64,000 bases of DNA, from the NCBI GenBank assembly GCA_030149165.1, contig JASBRY010000009.1, positions 186,001 through 250,000 on the forward strand, written 5' to 3'. The notes beneath the pieces are model-generated. The model made no database searches and was not told the origin of the DNA. It saw nothing but the letters and a program-made list of their open reading frames with translations. Positions 54,389 to 63,327 of the stretch are shown here, in pieces (positions within the stretch are counted from its first letter, which is position 1; every line of letters starts with the position of its first letter). Both the position numbers and the translations under genes were made by a program. The DNA is from Phycisphaerales bacterium. GTDB taxonomy: Bacteria; Planctomycetota; Phycisphaerae; Phycisphaerales; UBA1924.

Positions 54389-54453
54389 GCCAAAAGCGTA
54401 GTCAATAGACTCGCCGAGGTAGACAAGATGCCACCACCCTGCGATACTCTCTC

Positions 54454-56010
54454 ATGGAGCCCACCCAAAAACAACCGATCGCTCAATCCCAGTCCTTCGC
54501 GATGAACCCCAAGATCGTGATGGAGGGGATTACCTTTGACGATGTCCTGTTGATCCCCCAAGCGTCGAGCGTGATGCCGGGAGACGCGATCACGGCGACG
54601 CGATTGACCAAAAACATCCAGATCAACACGCCGCTCGTGTCCGCTCCGATGGACACCGTGACGGAATCCGACCTCGCGATCGCGCTGGCGCAAGAAGGGG
54701 GGATCGGGATTATTCACAAAAATCTGTCCATCGAAGAACAGGCGCGAGAAGTCGCGACCGTCAAACGCTCTGCCAACGGCGTGATCACCGATCCAATCAC
54801 GATCGGACCCACGGATACCGTTGCCAAAGCGATCGAGCTCATGCACGCGCACAATGTCTCTGGATTCCCGATCACGCAAGACGGCTCAGAAGATCTGCGA
54901 TCCAAAGGCAAACTCCTCGGGATCCTCACACGGCGCGACCTGAAGTTCGCGTCCAATCACGACATCGCGATCTCCGAGGTCATGACCAAAGAAGGACTCG
55001 TCACCGCGCCAGCAGGGACCACACTCCCACAAGCGGAGAAAATCCTCAATCAGCACAAGGTCGAGAAACTCCTTCTCGTGGACGATAACGGCTGTCTCGC
55101 CGGACTCATCACGATGCGCGATATTGAGCGTCTGAGTCAGTTCCCCAACGCGTGTGTCGATGCTCGTGGTCGATTGCGAGTCGGCGCCGCCGTGGGACCA
55201 TTCCAGTTCGATCGCGTTGAGGCGCTGCTCGCCGCAGAGGTCGATGTGCTTGTCGTCGACACAGCGCACGGGCACTCGGCGCCAGTGGTCGAGACCGTTA
55301 AACAGATCAAAGCGAAGTACGATATCGATGTCATCGCAGGGAACATCGCAACGGCGGAAGCCGCGATCGCGCTCGCTGAAGCGGGCGCCGATGCCGTGAA
55401 AGTGGGGATCGGTCCAGGATCGATCTGCACGACGCGCGTGGTGACGGGTGTGGGGATGCCGCAGATTACCGCGATTATGAACGCGGTCGAGGGGATCGCA
55501 TCGATCGGATCGGACATCCCAGTCATCGCCGACGGCGGGATCCGACTCAGCGGGGATATCGCGAAAGCAATCGCCGCAGGTGCCGATTCGGTTATGATGG
55601 GATCACTCTTCGGAGGTCTTGATGAATCTCCAGGAGAGCTTGTGATTTCTGGAGGCCGGAGATTCAAATCCTATCGAGGGATGGGATCGGAGGGCGCGAT
55701 GGGCGCCGGATCTGCGGATCGCTATCGTCAATCCGACAAGATCAGCGGCGGCAAACAGAAGCAGAAGTTCGTCCCAGAGGGAGTCGAGGGTTTGGTGCCG
55801 TATCGAGGAACACTCGCAGAGTTCTCGTACCAGTTGGTCGGTGGACTCCGATCCGCGATGGGATACTGCGGCTGTGCCACGATCGAAGAGTTCCGCACAC
55901 ACGCGAAGTTCGTGCGTGTCTCAGGCGCCACAGTCGTCGAGAACCATCCGCACGATATCCGGATCACCAAAGAATCCCCGAACTACACACACGCGCAAGC
56001 GAATGTGTGA
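54454..56010 (+). CDS. guaB: Inosine-5'-monophosphate dehydrogenase
   Basis: 518 residues. It oxidises IMP to XMP, the rate-limiting step of guanine nucleotide synthesis. The fold starts at [19 protein letters not shown]; two CBS domains (about residues 110-225) are inserted; the catalytic cysteine is in [15 protein letters not shown] (residues about 319-333), and [19 protein letters not shown] forms the IMP site. The mobile flap is [24 protein letters not shown]. The first 16 residues (MEPTQKQ...) may be non-native, since a second in-frame ATG at 54502 starts closer to the core. Confidence 0.97.
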   Translation: MEPTQKQPIAQSQSFAMNPKIVMEGITFDDVLLIPQASSVMPGDAITATRLTKNIQINTPLVSAPMDTVTESDLAIALAQEGGIGIIHKNLSIEEQAREVATVKRSANGVITDPITIGPTDTVAKAIELMHAHNVSGFPITQDGSEDLRSKGKLLGILTRRDLKFASNHDIAISEVMTKEGLVTAPAGTTLPQAEKILNQHKVEKLLLVDDNGCLAGLITMRDIERLSQFPNACVDARGRLRVGAAVGPFQFDRVEALLAAEVDVLVVDTAHGHSAPVVETVKQIKAKYDIDVIAGNIATAEAAIALAEAGADAVKVGIGPGSICTTRVVTGVGMPQITAIMNAVEGIASIGSDIPVIADGGIRLSGDIAKAIAAGADSVMMGSLFGGLDESPGELVISGGRRFKSYRGMGSEGAMGAGSADRYRQSDKISGGKQKQKFVPEGVEGLVPYRGTLAEFSYQLVGGLRSAMGYCGCATIEEFRTHAKFVRVSGATVVENHPHDIRITKESPNYTHAQANV

Positions 56011-56022
56011 TCAGGAGCATGC

Positions 56023-56322
56023 TCAGCTCTTCTTGCCGCAGGAACTGGAATCTTCACCCGCTTTGAGGAGGCGTTCGCCTTCTTCCGGAGTCATGGATCC
56101 CTCAGCGACATACGCCGCGATCTCACGACGCGTGCGTTCGCGTTCCTTGGTTCTTTGAGTCGAGGTGATGGATCCAAAGAAGATCCCGAAGATCGCAATG
56201 AGTCCGCCTACGCCAAAGACGATCGCAACGACGAGGTTGTCTCCAAGCGCAGTGATAATGGCAGATGCGTCATCCTGAGCGAGTGTTTGGCAGAGTGTGC
56301 TGGATGCGAGTGAGAGGTTCAT
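56023..56322 (-). CDS. Small membrane protein A of a three-copy family (TM helix plus EGSMTPEEGERLL tail)
   Basis: 99 residues; AGGAA precedes ATG 56322. One long hydrophobic segment (LVVAIVFGVGGLIAIFGIFFGSI) is followed by a charged stretch, then the conserved tail REIAAYVAEGSMTPEEGERLL and a Cys-containing end (SSSCGKKS). The tail resembles short SHOCT/YvlB-type helical hairpins, but the family is not identified. It is the last of three adjacent, similarly built genes. Confidence 0.8.
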   Translation of the reverse strand: MNLSLASSTLCQTLAQDDASAIITALGDNLVVAIVFGVGGLIAIFGIFFGSITSTQRTKERERTRREIAAYVAEGSMTPEEGERLLKAGEDSSSCGKKS

Positions 56323-56355
56323 GGCGTGTTCCTGTGCAAATTGGTAAGTCGGGAT

Positions 56356-56556
56356 TTAGCAACGATACGGTTTGTCTCCTGCGGCGAGGAGCCGCTCGCC
56401 TTCTTCAGGAGTCATCGATCCCTCAGCGACATATGCAGCGACTTCACGCTTGGTTTGTTCTCGTTCCTTGGATTTGCTCATCGCGTAGAGGATTCCGAGC
56501 ATCGAGATGAATCCGATGATGCTGACAACAATAATCATTGCGAGATTCGTATCCAT
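56356..56556 (-). CDS. Small membrane protein B of the three-copy family
   Basis: 66 residues; GGAG six bases before the ATG. An N-terminal hydrophobic helix (MIIVVSIIGFISMLGILYAM), then KSKEREQTKREV and AAYVAEGSMTPEEGERLLAAG, ending in PYRC. The 18 residues AAYVAEGSMTPEEGERLL are identical to those in copy A. No known function. Confidence 0.8.
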   Translation of the reverse strand: MDTNLAMIIVVSIIGFISMLGILYAMSKSKEREQTKREVAAYVAEGSMTPEEGERLLAAGDKPYRC

Positions 56557-56619
56557 GGTGTTCTCCGTTCAACCGCTCTGTTTTCCGTGTACAGGTTCAG
56601 TGTTCAATATTGTATTGAA

Positions 56620-56850
56620 TCAGTTGCAACCGCGGCGCTTTCCAGAGTTGAGCAGCCGCTCGCCTTGTTCTGGGGTCATGGATCCCTCGGCGATGTACGC
56701 CGCAATCTCGCGTCGTGTGCGTTCGCTCGCGATATTCGCCGCCATCCGCGTGAAAGCCTTGACCACGACGATCAGGACGATCGCCGATGCGATCATGGTC
56801 GGAAGGTAAACATCTTCATTGTTGATGAAGTCATGAATCAGACTTTCCAT
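56620..56850 (-). CDS. Small membrane protein C of the three-copy family
   Basis: 76 residues; GGAG seven bases before the ATG. A short charged N-terminus, a hydrophobic helix (LPTMIASAIVLIVVVKAF), then TRREIAAYIAEGSMTPEQGERLL and a C-terminal RRGCN. It is the first gene of the three on the minus strand, so a transcript starting near 56890 could carry all three. Confidence 0.8.
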   Translation of the reverse strand: MESLIHDFINNEDVYLPTMIASAIVLIVVVKAFTRMAANIASERTRREIAAYIAEGSMTPEQGERLLNSGKRRGCN

Positions 56851-57028
56851 TTCGATTCTCCAGTCGAGGTCATGCGCCGGATCTGTCCCGCCGGGCTCTC
56901 GCTCGCATCACAGTATTGGGAATCACCAAAGCCGTATTTCATGATCCTAACAGATTCGCGGCTCAATTCACGCAAATTCAATCCCCACTGATCCTCAATG
57001 GAGTGTTCCGCTCCAATACCATTGATCT

Positions 57029-58516
57029 ATGAGTTCAGAATCGACACCACAATCCGCTCAAATCGCGCGTCAGCAGTGCATCAATCCCGATTGCAAAGCT
57101 GAGTATCCAGTCCACGAGGTCCATCTCTCATGCGCCAAATGCGGCGACATGCTCGACATTGTCTACGACTGGGATCAAGCGTGGCCTAAGGATCAGCGGG
57201 ATTGGGGGGTGTTTGAACGCCGCGGATCGACCTTCAGTCCCAGAGTCCCTGCTGGAGGTGAGCAAGTTACTGAATCCATGCTCGACTTTTCGGGAGTCTG
57301 GCGCTTCCGCGAGCTGCTCCCATTCTGGAAGCACGCGAAGAACGGCCAAGCCGATATCGTGACCGTGGGGGAGGGAAGGACCAATCTCCAGCGTGCAGAT
57401 CGACTCGCGAAGCACATCGGTTTCGATCCCGATCAAGGGGGTCGATTGTATCTGCAGTATGAAGGGTTCAATCCCTCTGGTTCATTCAAGGACAATGGAA
57501 TGACCGCCGCGTATACACACGCGCGGATGGTCGGCGCGACGAGAGTTGCGTGCGCCTCCACCGGGAATACCTCCGCATCGCTCGCGATGTACGCATCGCT
57601 CACTGGGATGCAAGCGTTCGTGTTCATCGGAGAGGGCAAGATCGCCTACGGCAAACTCTCGCAAGCACTGGACTACGGCGCGACGACGCTCCAGGTCGCT
57701 GGAGATTTCGATGCGTGTTTGGCGCGAGTGCGTGAGATCGCTGAGCACAGGCCAGAGCTTGGGGTGTACCTGATGAACTCGGTCAATCCGTTCCGGCTCG
57801 AAGGTCAGAAGACCATCATGCTGCGGATCCTTGAGGGGATGAACTGGGAGGTCCCTGATTGGATCATCGTGCCGGGCGGGAACTTGGGGAACTGCTCAGC
57901 GTTTGCCAAAGCATTCAAGGAACTCAAAGAACTGGGGATGATCGATCGGATCCCGAGACTCGCGATCATCAATGCGTACGGCGCTCGGACGCTCGATCGG
58001 ATTGTCAACGAGCAAGGCGTGGAATGGAAAGGCGGTCGATACGATCGCGATGCCGTGAAAGCAGAGTATGCGCGGATGGATCGGGAGAACGAGCGAGCGG
58101 ATACCGTCGCGAGTGCGATTGAGATCAATCGCCCTGTCAATCTCCCGAAAGCACTGAGAGCGCTGGACATCATGGACGGCGTCGTCCGCTCATTCGATGA
58201 TGAGACGATCGTCGAGCACAAGGGGATGGTGGGGCGCTTCGGATTCGGATGCGAGCCCGCGAGCGGGGCATCGGTCGCTGGAGCGCACGCGCTGATCAAG
58301 GAAGGCGTGATCAAACCTACGGATCGCGTCGCGTGCGTGCTGACGGGTCATCAGCTCAAGGATCCAGATGTGACGGTGGGGTACCACACAGGACTCCCAA
58401 CCAAGGCGGCTCAGCGCTGGTTGGGTGAGCAGGATGCCGGCGCTGTGGGGGATGCCGCGAATCAACCGATCCGTGTCGCGGATGATCTGGAGGCGATCAT
58501 CGCGGCGATGGGGTAA
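57029..58516 (+). CDS. thrC: Threonine synthase, zinc-ribbon type
   Basis: 495 residues. It makes threonine from O-phosphohomoserine with pyridoxal phosphate. An N-terminal zinc ribbon (CINPDC and CAKCG, four Cys) is followed by the PLP fold: [13 protein letters not shown] with the Schiff-base Lys, [18 protein letters not shown], and [14 protein letters not shown]. Length is typical of the bacterial/plant-like form. It faces away from the three small membrane-protein genes. Confidence 0.95.
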   Translation: MSSESTPQSAQIARQQCINPDCKAEYPVHEVHLSCAKCGDMLDIVYDWDQAWPKDQRDWGVFERRGSTFSPRVPAGGEQVTESMLDFSGVWRFRELLPFWKHAKNGQADIVTVGEGRTNLQRADRLAKHIGFDPDQGGRLYLQYEGFNPSGSFKDNGMTAAYTHARMVGATRVACASTGNTSASLAMYASLTGMQAFVFIGEGKIAYGKLSQALDYGATTLQVAGDFDACLARVREIAEHRPELGVYLMNSVNPFRLEGQKTIMLRILEGMNWEVPDWIIVPGGNLGNCSAFAKAFKELKELGMIDRIPRLAIINAYGARTLDRIVNEQGVEWKGGRYDRDAVKAEYARMDRENERADTVASAIEINRPVNLPKALRALDIMDGVVRSFDDETIVEHKGMVGRFGFGCEPASGASVAGAHALIKEGVIKPTDRVACVLTGHQLKDPDVTVGYHTGLPTKAAQRWLGEQDAGAVGDAANQPIRVADDLEAIIAAMG

Positions 58517-58568
58517 TCGCCGCAGCTCGTCCGTGGGTTTGAGAATATGGATGCTGAAGCGCGATGAA

Positions 58569-58786
58569 GCCGGGGACCTACCCACCCGGCGTCACGCTGC
58601 GAATCTTGGGAGGAGTTCCCGAAGGTTCGTTGTGGTTGTAAATCGGACGCGGGCTCTCGCCTTCCCGCGTCCGAAGAGTGGCAGCCACGCTGGCTGCCCC
58701 CTCCCGAAAACCCCGGCGAGGCGGTGTGCCCCGCCGGAGGGGGTTTCCAGACTGGTTGGGGACATTGACGATCCAGCCTGGAAACC
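58569..58786. ncRNA. Cluster of five strong inverted repeats, possible structured RNA or repeat element
   Basis: Five perfect inverted repeats lie in 218 bases after thrC: GCCGGG/CCCGGC (58569-58590), CGGACGCGGG/CCCGCGTCCG (58644-58673), GGCAGCCA/TGGCTGCC (58680-58698, three-base loop), CCCCCTCC/GGAGGGGG (58697-58743) and GGTTTCCAG/CTGGAAACC (58742-58786). No T run follows any, and no credible ORF covers the region. It does not match RNase P, tmRNA or SRP RNA as I know them. Strand is undetermined. Confidence 0.4.
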
Positions 58787-59438
58787 TGAAGCTTTGATCC
58801 GAGCCGAGTCGGAGAAGGAGACAACCGGTCGGATCAATATTCTGTGGAACAGTTCTATGAGGTATTACTGTTCGGAATACGAATGGAATTTGTTTGGTTT
58901 TGTGTGTTCTATATCCCTCTGAGTCATCCAAACTGTGCTTGCCGAACTCGAATGTTCCGGCGGAATAATCTCCGTGTGATTGAACAGAGCGGATGCATTG
59001 TGTGGATGACTTTGTTTCACACGAAGGATGATTTAGATCACATCAAGCGTAGCGACACATTGATATTAAATCATAAAACACCAATCTGGAAGCGTTGTCG
59101 AGATCCATTTCGATTCCTTGACAACTTGTGAAAAAATCGGTTGATGGATTCATGTGAACTCAATAGTAAGTAAAATTACCCACCAAACAAATTCGCTATA
59201 TTCACTCCTCCTGGCATGAGCAGAATGCTGTCATGGTCAAGTTTGCCGGTTGATCAGCCGCACTCGCCTGATCGTGATTATCAAGCGTGAATGAACTGCA
59301 GATTTCGAGTGCAAATTCCGAAAAAGCCTCTTGTAAGTACTGGGGAAAATCCGGTACGCTGAAGACGATCAGAATGCTCTCGGGGTTCCGCACGCTCGTG
59401 GTTTTGTGCGGGTTCTGGTCGGTCAGGAGAGAAAAATC
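58787..59438. other. AT-rich intergenic stretch before the FG-GAP gene
   Basis: About 650 bases with lower GC content than the rest of the window. Short open frames (for example at 58844-59131) have no ribosome binding site and no recognisable product, so I see no gene. Base composition suggests acquired or decayed DNA. Confidence 0.45.
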
Positions 59439-61232
59439 ATGAACTGGGTCACCCTTACTTCGGTGTTGAGTCTCGGAGCGGTGTCTGCTGCAACGATGGG
59501 TATGGCACCTTTGTCGTTCACAGACGAAGCGGTTGCCCGCGGCGTGAACTACACAATTTCGCCGTTCGTGCAGGTCCAGTTCGGTTCCGGTCTGGGATTG
59601 CTGGACTTGGATGGGGATCAGGATCTGGACATCATCCTGACCGGACGATCCGGCAATGGGATTGGTGTCTACGAGAACGACGGCACTGGGAACTTCACAG
59701 ACCGTTCAATCGGATCTGGAATCGCAGCAATCAATGTTTCTGGTTTCGCAGCTGCGGACTACGACAACGATGGTGATGAAGATCTGTTCTTTGGTGGTTG
59801 GATGGTGCCGTCCAAACTGTACCGCAATGACGGCAACTTCGTCTTTGTTGATGTGACCGCGAGTGCGGGGATTTCGATCATCGGCGCTTCGATGGGATCG
59901 TCGTGGGGTGATTACAACCAGGATGGGCACCTCGATCTCTACTACTCAGCTCGTACAAACACGGGCAACAACACTGTTAAGAATCAATTGCTCCACAACA
60001 ACGGCGATGGAACATTTACCGATGTTGCTCAGGCGCTCAATGTGCACGCAGAGGAAGACCCCACACTGGTTTCCGCGTTCTTTGATTTCGATCGCGACGG
60101 CGATGACGACATCTACCTCGGGACTGACAAGGGGAACTCGCTCAACTGGTGGAATCGCTTGTACCGCAATGACGGCGGGACATTCACAGAGATCACGGAT
60201 GATGCGAATGCTCGTGCGTACATCGATTGCATGGGGATCGCGATCGGTGACCTTAACAACGACAGCTACTTCGATGTGTACATGACCGACACGATGCGCA
60301 ATGCGCTGTACATCCAGGACGGCAGCGGAGTGTTTGTGGACGAGACAGACAACGCGGGCGTGACTTCGGGTGCTGTTGGTTGGGGAACGGTCTTTGCGGA
60401 CTTTGATAACGACAGCTTCTCGGATCTGTATGTGTGCAACCTCGCCGCACCGAATCGTCTGTATCGTGGTTCAGATATGGCGGATTGGCCAATGGCTGAT
60501 GACGGACCAGCGGCGGGCGTCGCGCTCCCAGGAGTCTCATATTGTGTCGCCGTGGGTGATATCGATAATGATGGTTTGCTGGACATGGTGGTCGGAGATA
60601 TTGGCCAACGCGTCAAGATCTTCATGAACAACTCTCCAGACGCGGCTGGGAATCACATGCTGCGGATGCGCCCTGTCATTGGTGCTCAGGAACTCAAGGC
60701 GGTCGGCACCTGCATGAATGTTCTTGCGAACGGGAAATGGCAAGCGACTGAACTGCGTGCAGGCGTCAACTACAAGTCGAGCGAAGGGAACACTGTTCAG
60801 CTTGGACTCGGGACTGATTCCGAAGCGCTCGTGGTCGATGTGGTTTGGCCCGGCGGGACGATCCGTCAGTTGACAGGTGTTCCTGCGGATCAGACCTGGA
60901 CGATCTACGAACAAGAGCGGATCGGTGACCTGAACGCTGACGGGAATGTCGATTGGTCAGAACGAGCCGCAGCGATGGCGGCGTGGACTGGTCCCGGCGT
61001 GAAAATCATGCCTGGCGCTGAAATTTTCGACTTTGATGGAGACTTTGACATCGATGACGACGACATCGCAGGTCTGAGCCCGTGTCCAGCGGATCTGACC
61101 GGCGAGGGGAGCCTCAACTTCCTCGATGTGTCTTATTTCCTCACCAACTCAGTGAACTACAACGGCGATGCTTCGTTCAATTTTCTTGATGTGTCGGCAT
61201 TTCTCCAAGATTTTGGTTCCGGATGTCCCTAG
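59439..61232 (+). CDS. Secreted FG-GAP/VCBS repeat and UnbV-like protein with dockerin-like tail
   Basis: 597 residues from ATG 59439 (CAGGAGAG upstream; signal peptide to about residue 20). It carries at least six FG-GAP/VCBS units with calcium loops such as LLDLDGDQDLDIILTG, AADYDNDGDEDLFFGG and GDYNQDGHLDLYYS, likely a beta-propeller, then an ASPIC/UnbV region (NMLRMR-like, LGLGTDSEALVVDVVWPGG). The end holds two dockerin units, DLTGEGSLNFLDVSYFL and YNGDASFNFLDVSAFL. Expected outside the cell or on its surface, perhaps anchored through the tail. Confidence 0.93.
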   Translation: MNWVTLTSVLSLGAVSAATMGMAPLSFTDEAVARGVNYTISPFVQVQFGSGLGLLDLDGDQDLDIILTGRSGNGIGVYENDGTGNFTDRSIGSGIAAINVSGFAAADYDNDGDEDLFFGGWMVPSKLYRNDGNFVFVDVTASAGISIIGASMGSSWGDYNQDGHLDLYYSARTNTGNNTVKNQLLHNNGDGTFTDVAQALNVHAEEDPTLVSAFFDFDRDGDDDIYLGTDKGNSLNWWNRLYRNDGGTFTEITDDANARAYIDCMGIAIGDLNNDSYFDVYMTDTMRNALYIQDGSGVFVDETDNAGVTSGAVGWGTVFADFDNDSFSDLYVCNLAAPNRLYRGSDMADWPMADDGPAAGVALPGVSYCVAVGDIDNDGLLDMVVGDIGQRVKIFMNNSPDAAGNHMLRMRPVIGAQELKAVGTCMNVLANGKWQATELRAGVNYKSSEGNTVQLGLGTDSEALVVDVVWPGGTIRQLTGVPADQTWTIYEQERIGDLNADGNVDWSERAAAMAAWTGPGVKIMPGAEIFDFDGDFDIDDDDIAGLSPCPADLTGEGSLNFLDVSYFLTNSVNYNGDASFNFLDVSAFLQDFGSGCP

Positions 61233-61309
61233 TTTGCTGTTAAGCTCGTTTATAAGATAAACACTGTATTTGTTCCAGAGATTGAGATACGAGAAAAGGA
61301 AATGTGATC

Positions 61310-61723
61310 ATGACTACAGCCTCAGTCAGTTTTGCCGTTGTTGCGGGTATTGCGTCGATCGCATCTGCAGGGATTGGGGGCGGGAGCTTTAGTATCCCTT
61401 GGTCAACCATCGACGGCGGTGGAGTGATCAACTCCACTGGTGGCTCATATACACTCAGCGGCACTGTCGGTCAGCCTGACGCGGGCGCGACAATGACCGG
61501 CGGCTCCTACTCGCTCACCGGCGGGTTCTGGGCAGGTGTTGATAGCAGCGACCCTTGTCCGGCAGATCTGACGGGTGAAGGCGACCTGAACTTCCTCGAT
61601 GTGTCCGCGTTCCTCTCGCTCTATGGCATGATGGATCCGGCTGCGGATTTCCAGCCTGACGGAAACTTCAACTTCCTTGATGTGTCCGCGTTCCTGTCGG
61701 CGTTCGGCGCGGGTTGCCCATAA
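61310..61723 (+). CDS. Small secreted protein with dockerin-like tail
   Basis: 137 residues from ATG 61310 with AAGGA nine bases upstream. A signal peptide (ends near ASAGIG) is followed by a short repetitive domain, STGGSYTLSGTVGQPDAG and MTGGSYSLTGGFWAG, a motif common in planctomycete secreted proteins, then two dockerin units (DLTGEGDLNFLDVSAFL and DFQPDGNFNFLDVSAFL). It lacks any catalytic domain, so it looks like an anchor or scaffold component. It is 77 bases downstream of the FG-GAP gene. Confidence 0.88.
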   Translation: MTTASVSFAVVAGIASIASAGIGGGSFSIPWSTIDGGGVINSTGGSYTLSGTVGQPDAGATMTGGSYSLTGGFWAGVDSSDPCPADLTGEGDLNFLDVSAFLSLYGMMDPAADFQPDGNFNFLDVSAFLSAFGAGCP

Positions 61724-61756
61724 CCGAACGATTCGAATATACAGAACCACTTCACG

Positions 61757-61790
61757 ACACCCGCGACCTTGTTTCGCGGGTGTTGTTGTT
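61757..61790 (+). terminator. Rho-independent terminator after the small dockerin gene
   Basis: ACACCCGCGA (61757-61766) and TCGCGGGTGT (61774-61783) form a perfect ten-base-pair stem with a seven-base loop, followed by TGTTGTT. The T tract is interrupted, so efficiency may be moderate. The convergent anti-sigma gene ends at 61795. Confidence 0.75.
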
Positions 61791-61794
61791 CAAG

Positions 61795-62493
61795 TCAGTA
61801 CAACAAGTCGAGCAGCGTCGGCTCGTTCAATGGGGAAACCTCGTAGACACGCACGCCTTTGATGGATTTGATATGCATGTGGAGGTTGGTTTCTTCATCA
61901 AGCATGGGTTTGGGGAATCCTCGTGGGACAAAGAACGCGATCACGCGTGTGCCTTCTTGAGTTTCTGCCATGAGAATCCGCGTCATCCGCTCTTTGGAGG
62001 ATTTCTCGGGATTGTAGTTTGGGAGCAGCGAACGCCATCCGACAAGCTGGATCGGGGTGTCGAAGTTTGCGTGGATTGCTTTGCCGTACCCGTCCTTGGT
62101 ATATGAAGCGAACTTCTCAGGAGTGTCACAGACGACCTGAGGCTCGAAAGACCTCGTGATGGTGTTGTATCGTGCTTCGGCGTTAAAGGTCTCGTGGTTC
62201 CCGAGTGGATCCATCACGATGAACAGCGTGGCCGCGATCAGCAGTGCCGCGGCGTATCCGATCCACTTTCCAGAGAATCGTGGTGAAGTATGTGCTTGAA
62301 CGATCGCTATTGGTTCAGATTCTTCAGCGATGATCGAGAGTCCGGCTTCTATAGAGCGAAGCATTTGGAGCTTGGCGCTGAGTTCTGGATTGGATTCGAG
62401 TTCGCGCTCAAACGCGAGCTGCTCAGATTGTGTCAGTTCCCCATCGATGTACGCGAGGAGCCGATCATCATTGATGTGCTGATCATCAGTCAT
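61795..62493 (-). CDS. Anti-sigma factor-like single-pass membrane protein
   Basis: 232 residues from ATG 62493. The N-terminal part MTDDQHINDDRLLAYIDGELTQSEQ has the DGEL motif of sigma-binding anti-sigma domains but lacks the HxxxCxxC zinc motif. A transmembrane helix (WIGYAAALLIAATLFIVM, about residues 75-92) separates it from a C-terminal periplasmic domain (MTRILMAETQEGTRVIAFFVP). The start overlaps the sigma gene by eight bases, so both are translationally coupled. It probably holds the sigma factor inactive at the membrane until an envelope signal arrives. Confidence 0.8.
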   Translation of the reverse strand: MTDDQHINDDRLLAYIDGELTQSEQLAFERELESNPELSAKLQMLRSIEAGLSIIAEESEPIAIVQAHTSPRFSGKWIGYAAALLIAATLFIVMDPLGNHETFNAEARYNTITRSFEPQVVCDTPEKFASYTKDGYGKAIHANFDTPIQLVGWRSLLPNYNPEKSSKERMTRILMAETQEGTRVIAFFVPRGFPKPMLDEETNLHMHIKSIKGVRVYEVSPLNEPTLLDLLY

Positions 62494-63106
62494 GTTTAGC
62501 TCCTTTCTTCGTAATAGTCTCGCTTTGATCTGGGGTATGAAGGATGTCGAGCAGGTTCGCTCGTGCTCGGAACACATGACTCCGAGCGGTCGCGGCGGGC
62601 ATCTCAAGAATCTCGCCGATCTCGGTATACGAATGATCCAGCAGCGATCGAAGCAGCAAGCAGGTCCGCTGATGCACGCTCAGTGTCTCGAGCGCTTCGC
62701 GCAGCTTGGTGTCAAACTCGGGTGGGAGGTGCACTTCAGGTCCTTGATCGCTTGGGGTGATTCTCGCGATTGGTTTCGCATCGACCACGGCGTCCTTCGT
62801 GCGAGATCGAGCTTGGATGAGTTTGGGTCTGCGATTGATCCTTCTTTTTTCTGATCGTCTCTGGTTCCGAGCGACCCCTCGAACGATTGTGGAGGTCCAC
62901 GCTTTGAAGTTGGTGCCAGGCGTGAACTCGTGCAGGTGCTTGAGCGCGACGATCGCGCTGTGCTGGACGATGTCGTCCGCAAGACTGAAGCCGCATTCCG
63001 CTGCCGCGACAATCCGGAGGGTGCTCCGCGATTGTTCGAAGAGTTCGGAGAAGCGTGCTTCGTCGAGTTGTTCCTTCTGATCGATGTCCACGCGTGTCCT
63101 GTACAT
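62486..63106 (-). CDS. ECF-type RNA polymerase sigma factor
   Basis: About 206 residues from ATG 63106. Region 2 is ECGFSLADDIVQHSAIVALKHLHEFTPGTNFKAWTSTIVRGVARNQRR, and region 4 is LETLSVHQRTCLLLRSLLDHSYTEIGEILEMPAATARSHVFRARANL, the helix-turn-helix that reads the -35. A longer frame to 63187 exists, but an upstream promoter-like pair ends at 63139, ruling the first Met codons out. A GTG shortly after is also possible. It is coupled to the anti-sigma gene and divergent from a cupredoxin-like secreted protein. Confidence 0.92.
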   Translation of the reverse strand: MYRTRVDIDQKEQLDEARFSELFEQSRSTLRIVAAAECGFSLADDIVQHSAIVALKHLHEFTPGTNFKAWTSTIVRGVARNQRRSEKRRINRRPKLIQARSRTKDAVVDAKPIARITPSDQGPEVHLPPEFDTKLREALETLSVHQRTCLLLRSLLDHSYTEIGEILEMPAATARSHVFRARANLLDILHTPDQSETITKKGAKHD

Positions 63107-63138
63107 GCAAGGGAACGATGATTGACCGATCATAGCCG

Positions 63139-63166
63139 TTGATACAAAGTTGACGCATTGAGTCAA
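63139..63166 (-). promoter_or_regulatory. Putative promoter of the ECF sigma gene
   Basis: On the minus strand TTGACT (63166-63161), a 16-base spacer and TATCAA (63144-63139). TTGAC/GTCAA also form an inverted repeat here, so the site could be bound by a regulator. It lies 33 bases before the chosen start codon. Confidence 0.45.
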
Positions 63167-63327
63167 CACCTTGTAGAGGTCCACCAAATGGTGGGATGTT
63201 GCATGTTTGAGGAAAATCTATCCAGCCGCAACATCCGAAAGCGGGGTGGACCTTGTACCTAGAGGGACGGCTGCTCTGGAGCAGGATCCGATCAGTCAAC
63301 GCACTACATATCTAGATGGAGGAACAG

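Noticed and set aside
58844..59131. Possible 95-residue gene in the AT-rich stretch
   Set aside because: Starts at GTG without a ribosome binding site; sequence has no signal peptide, domain or compositional sign of a real protein.
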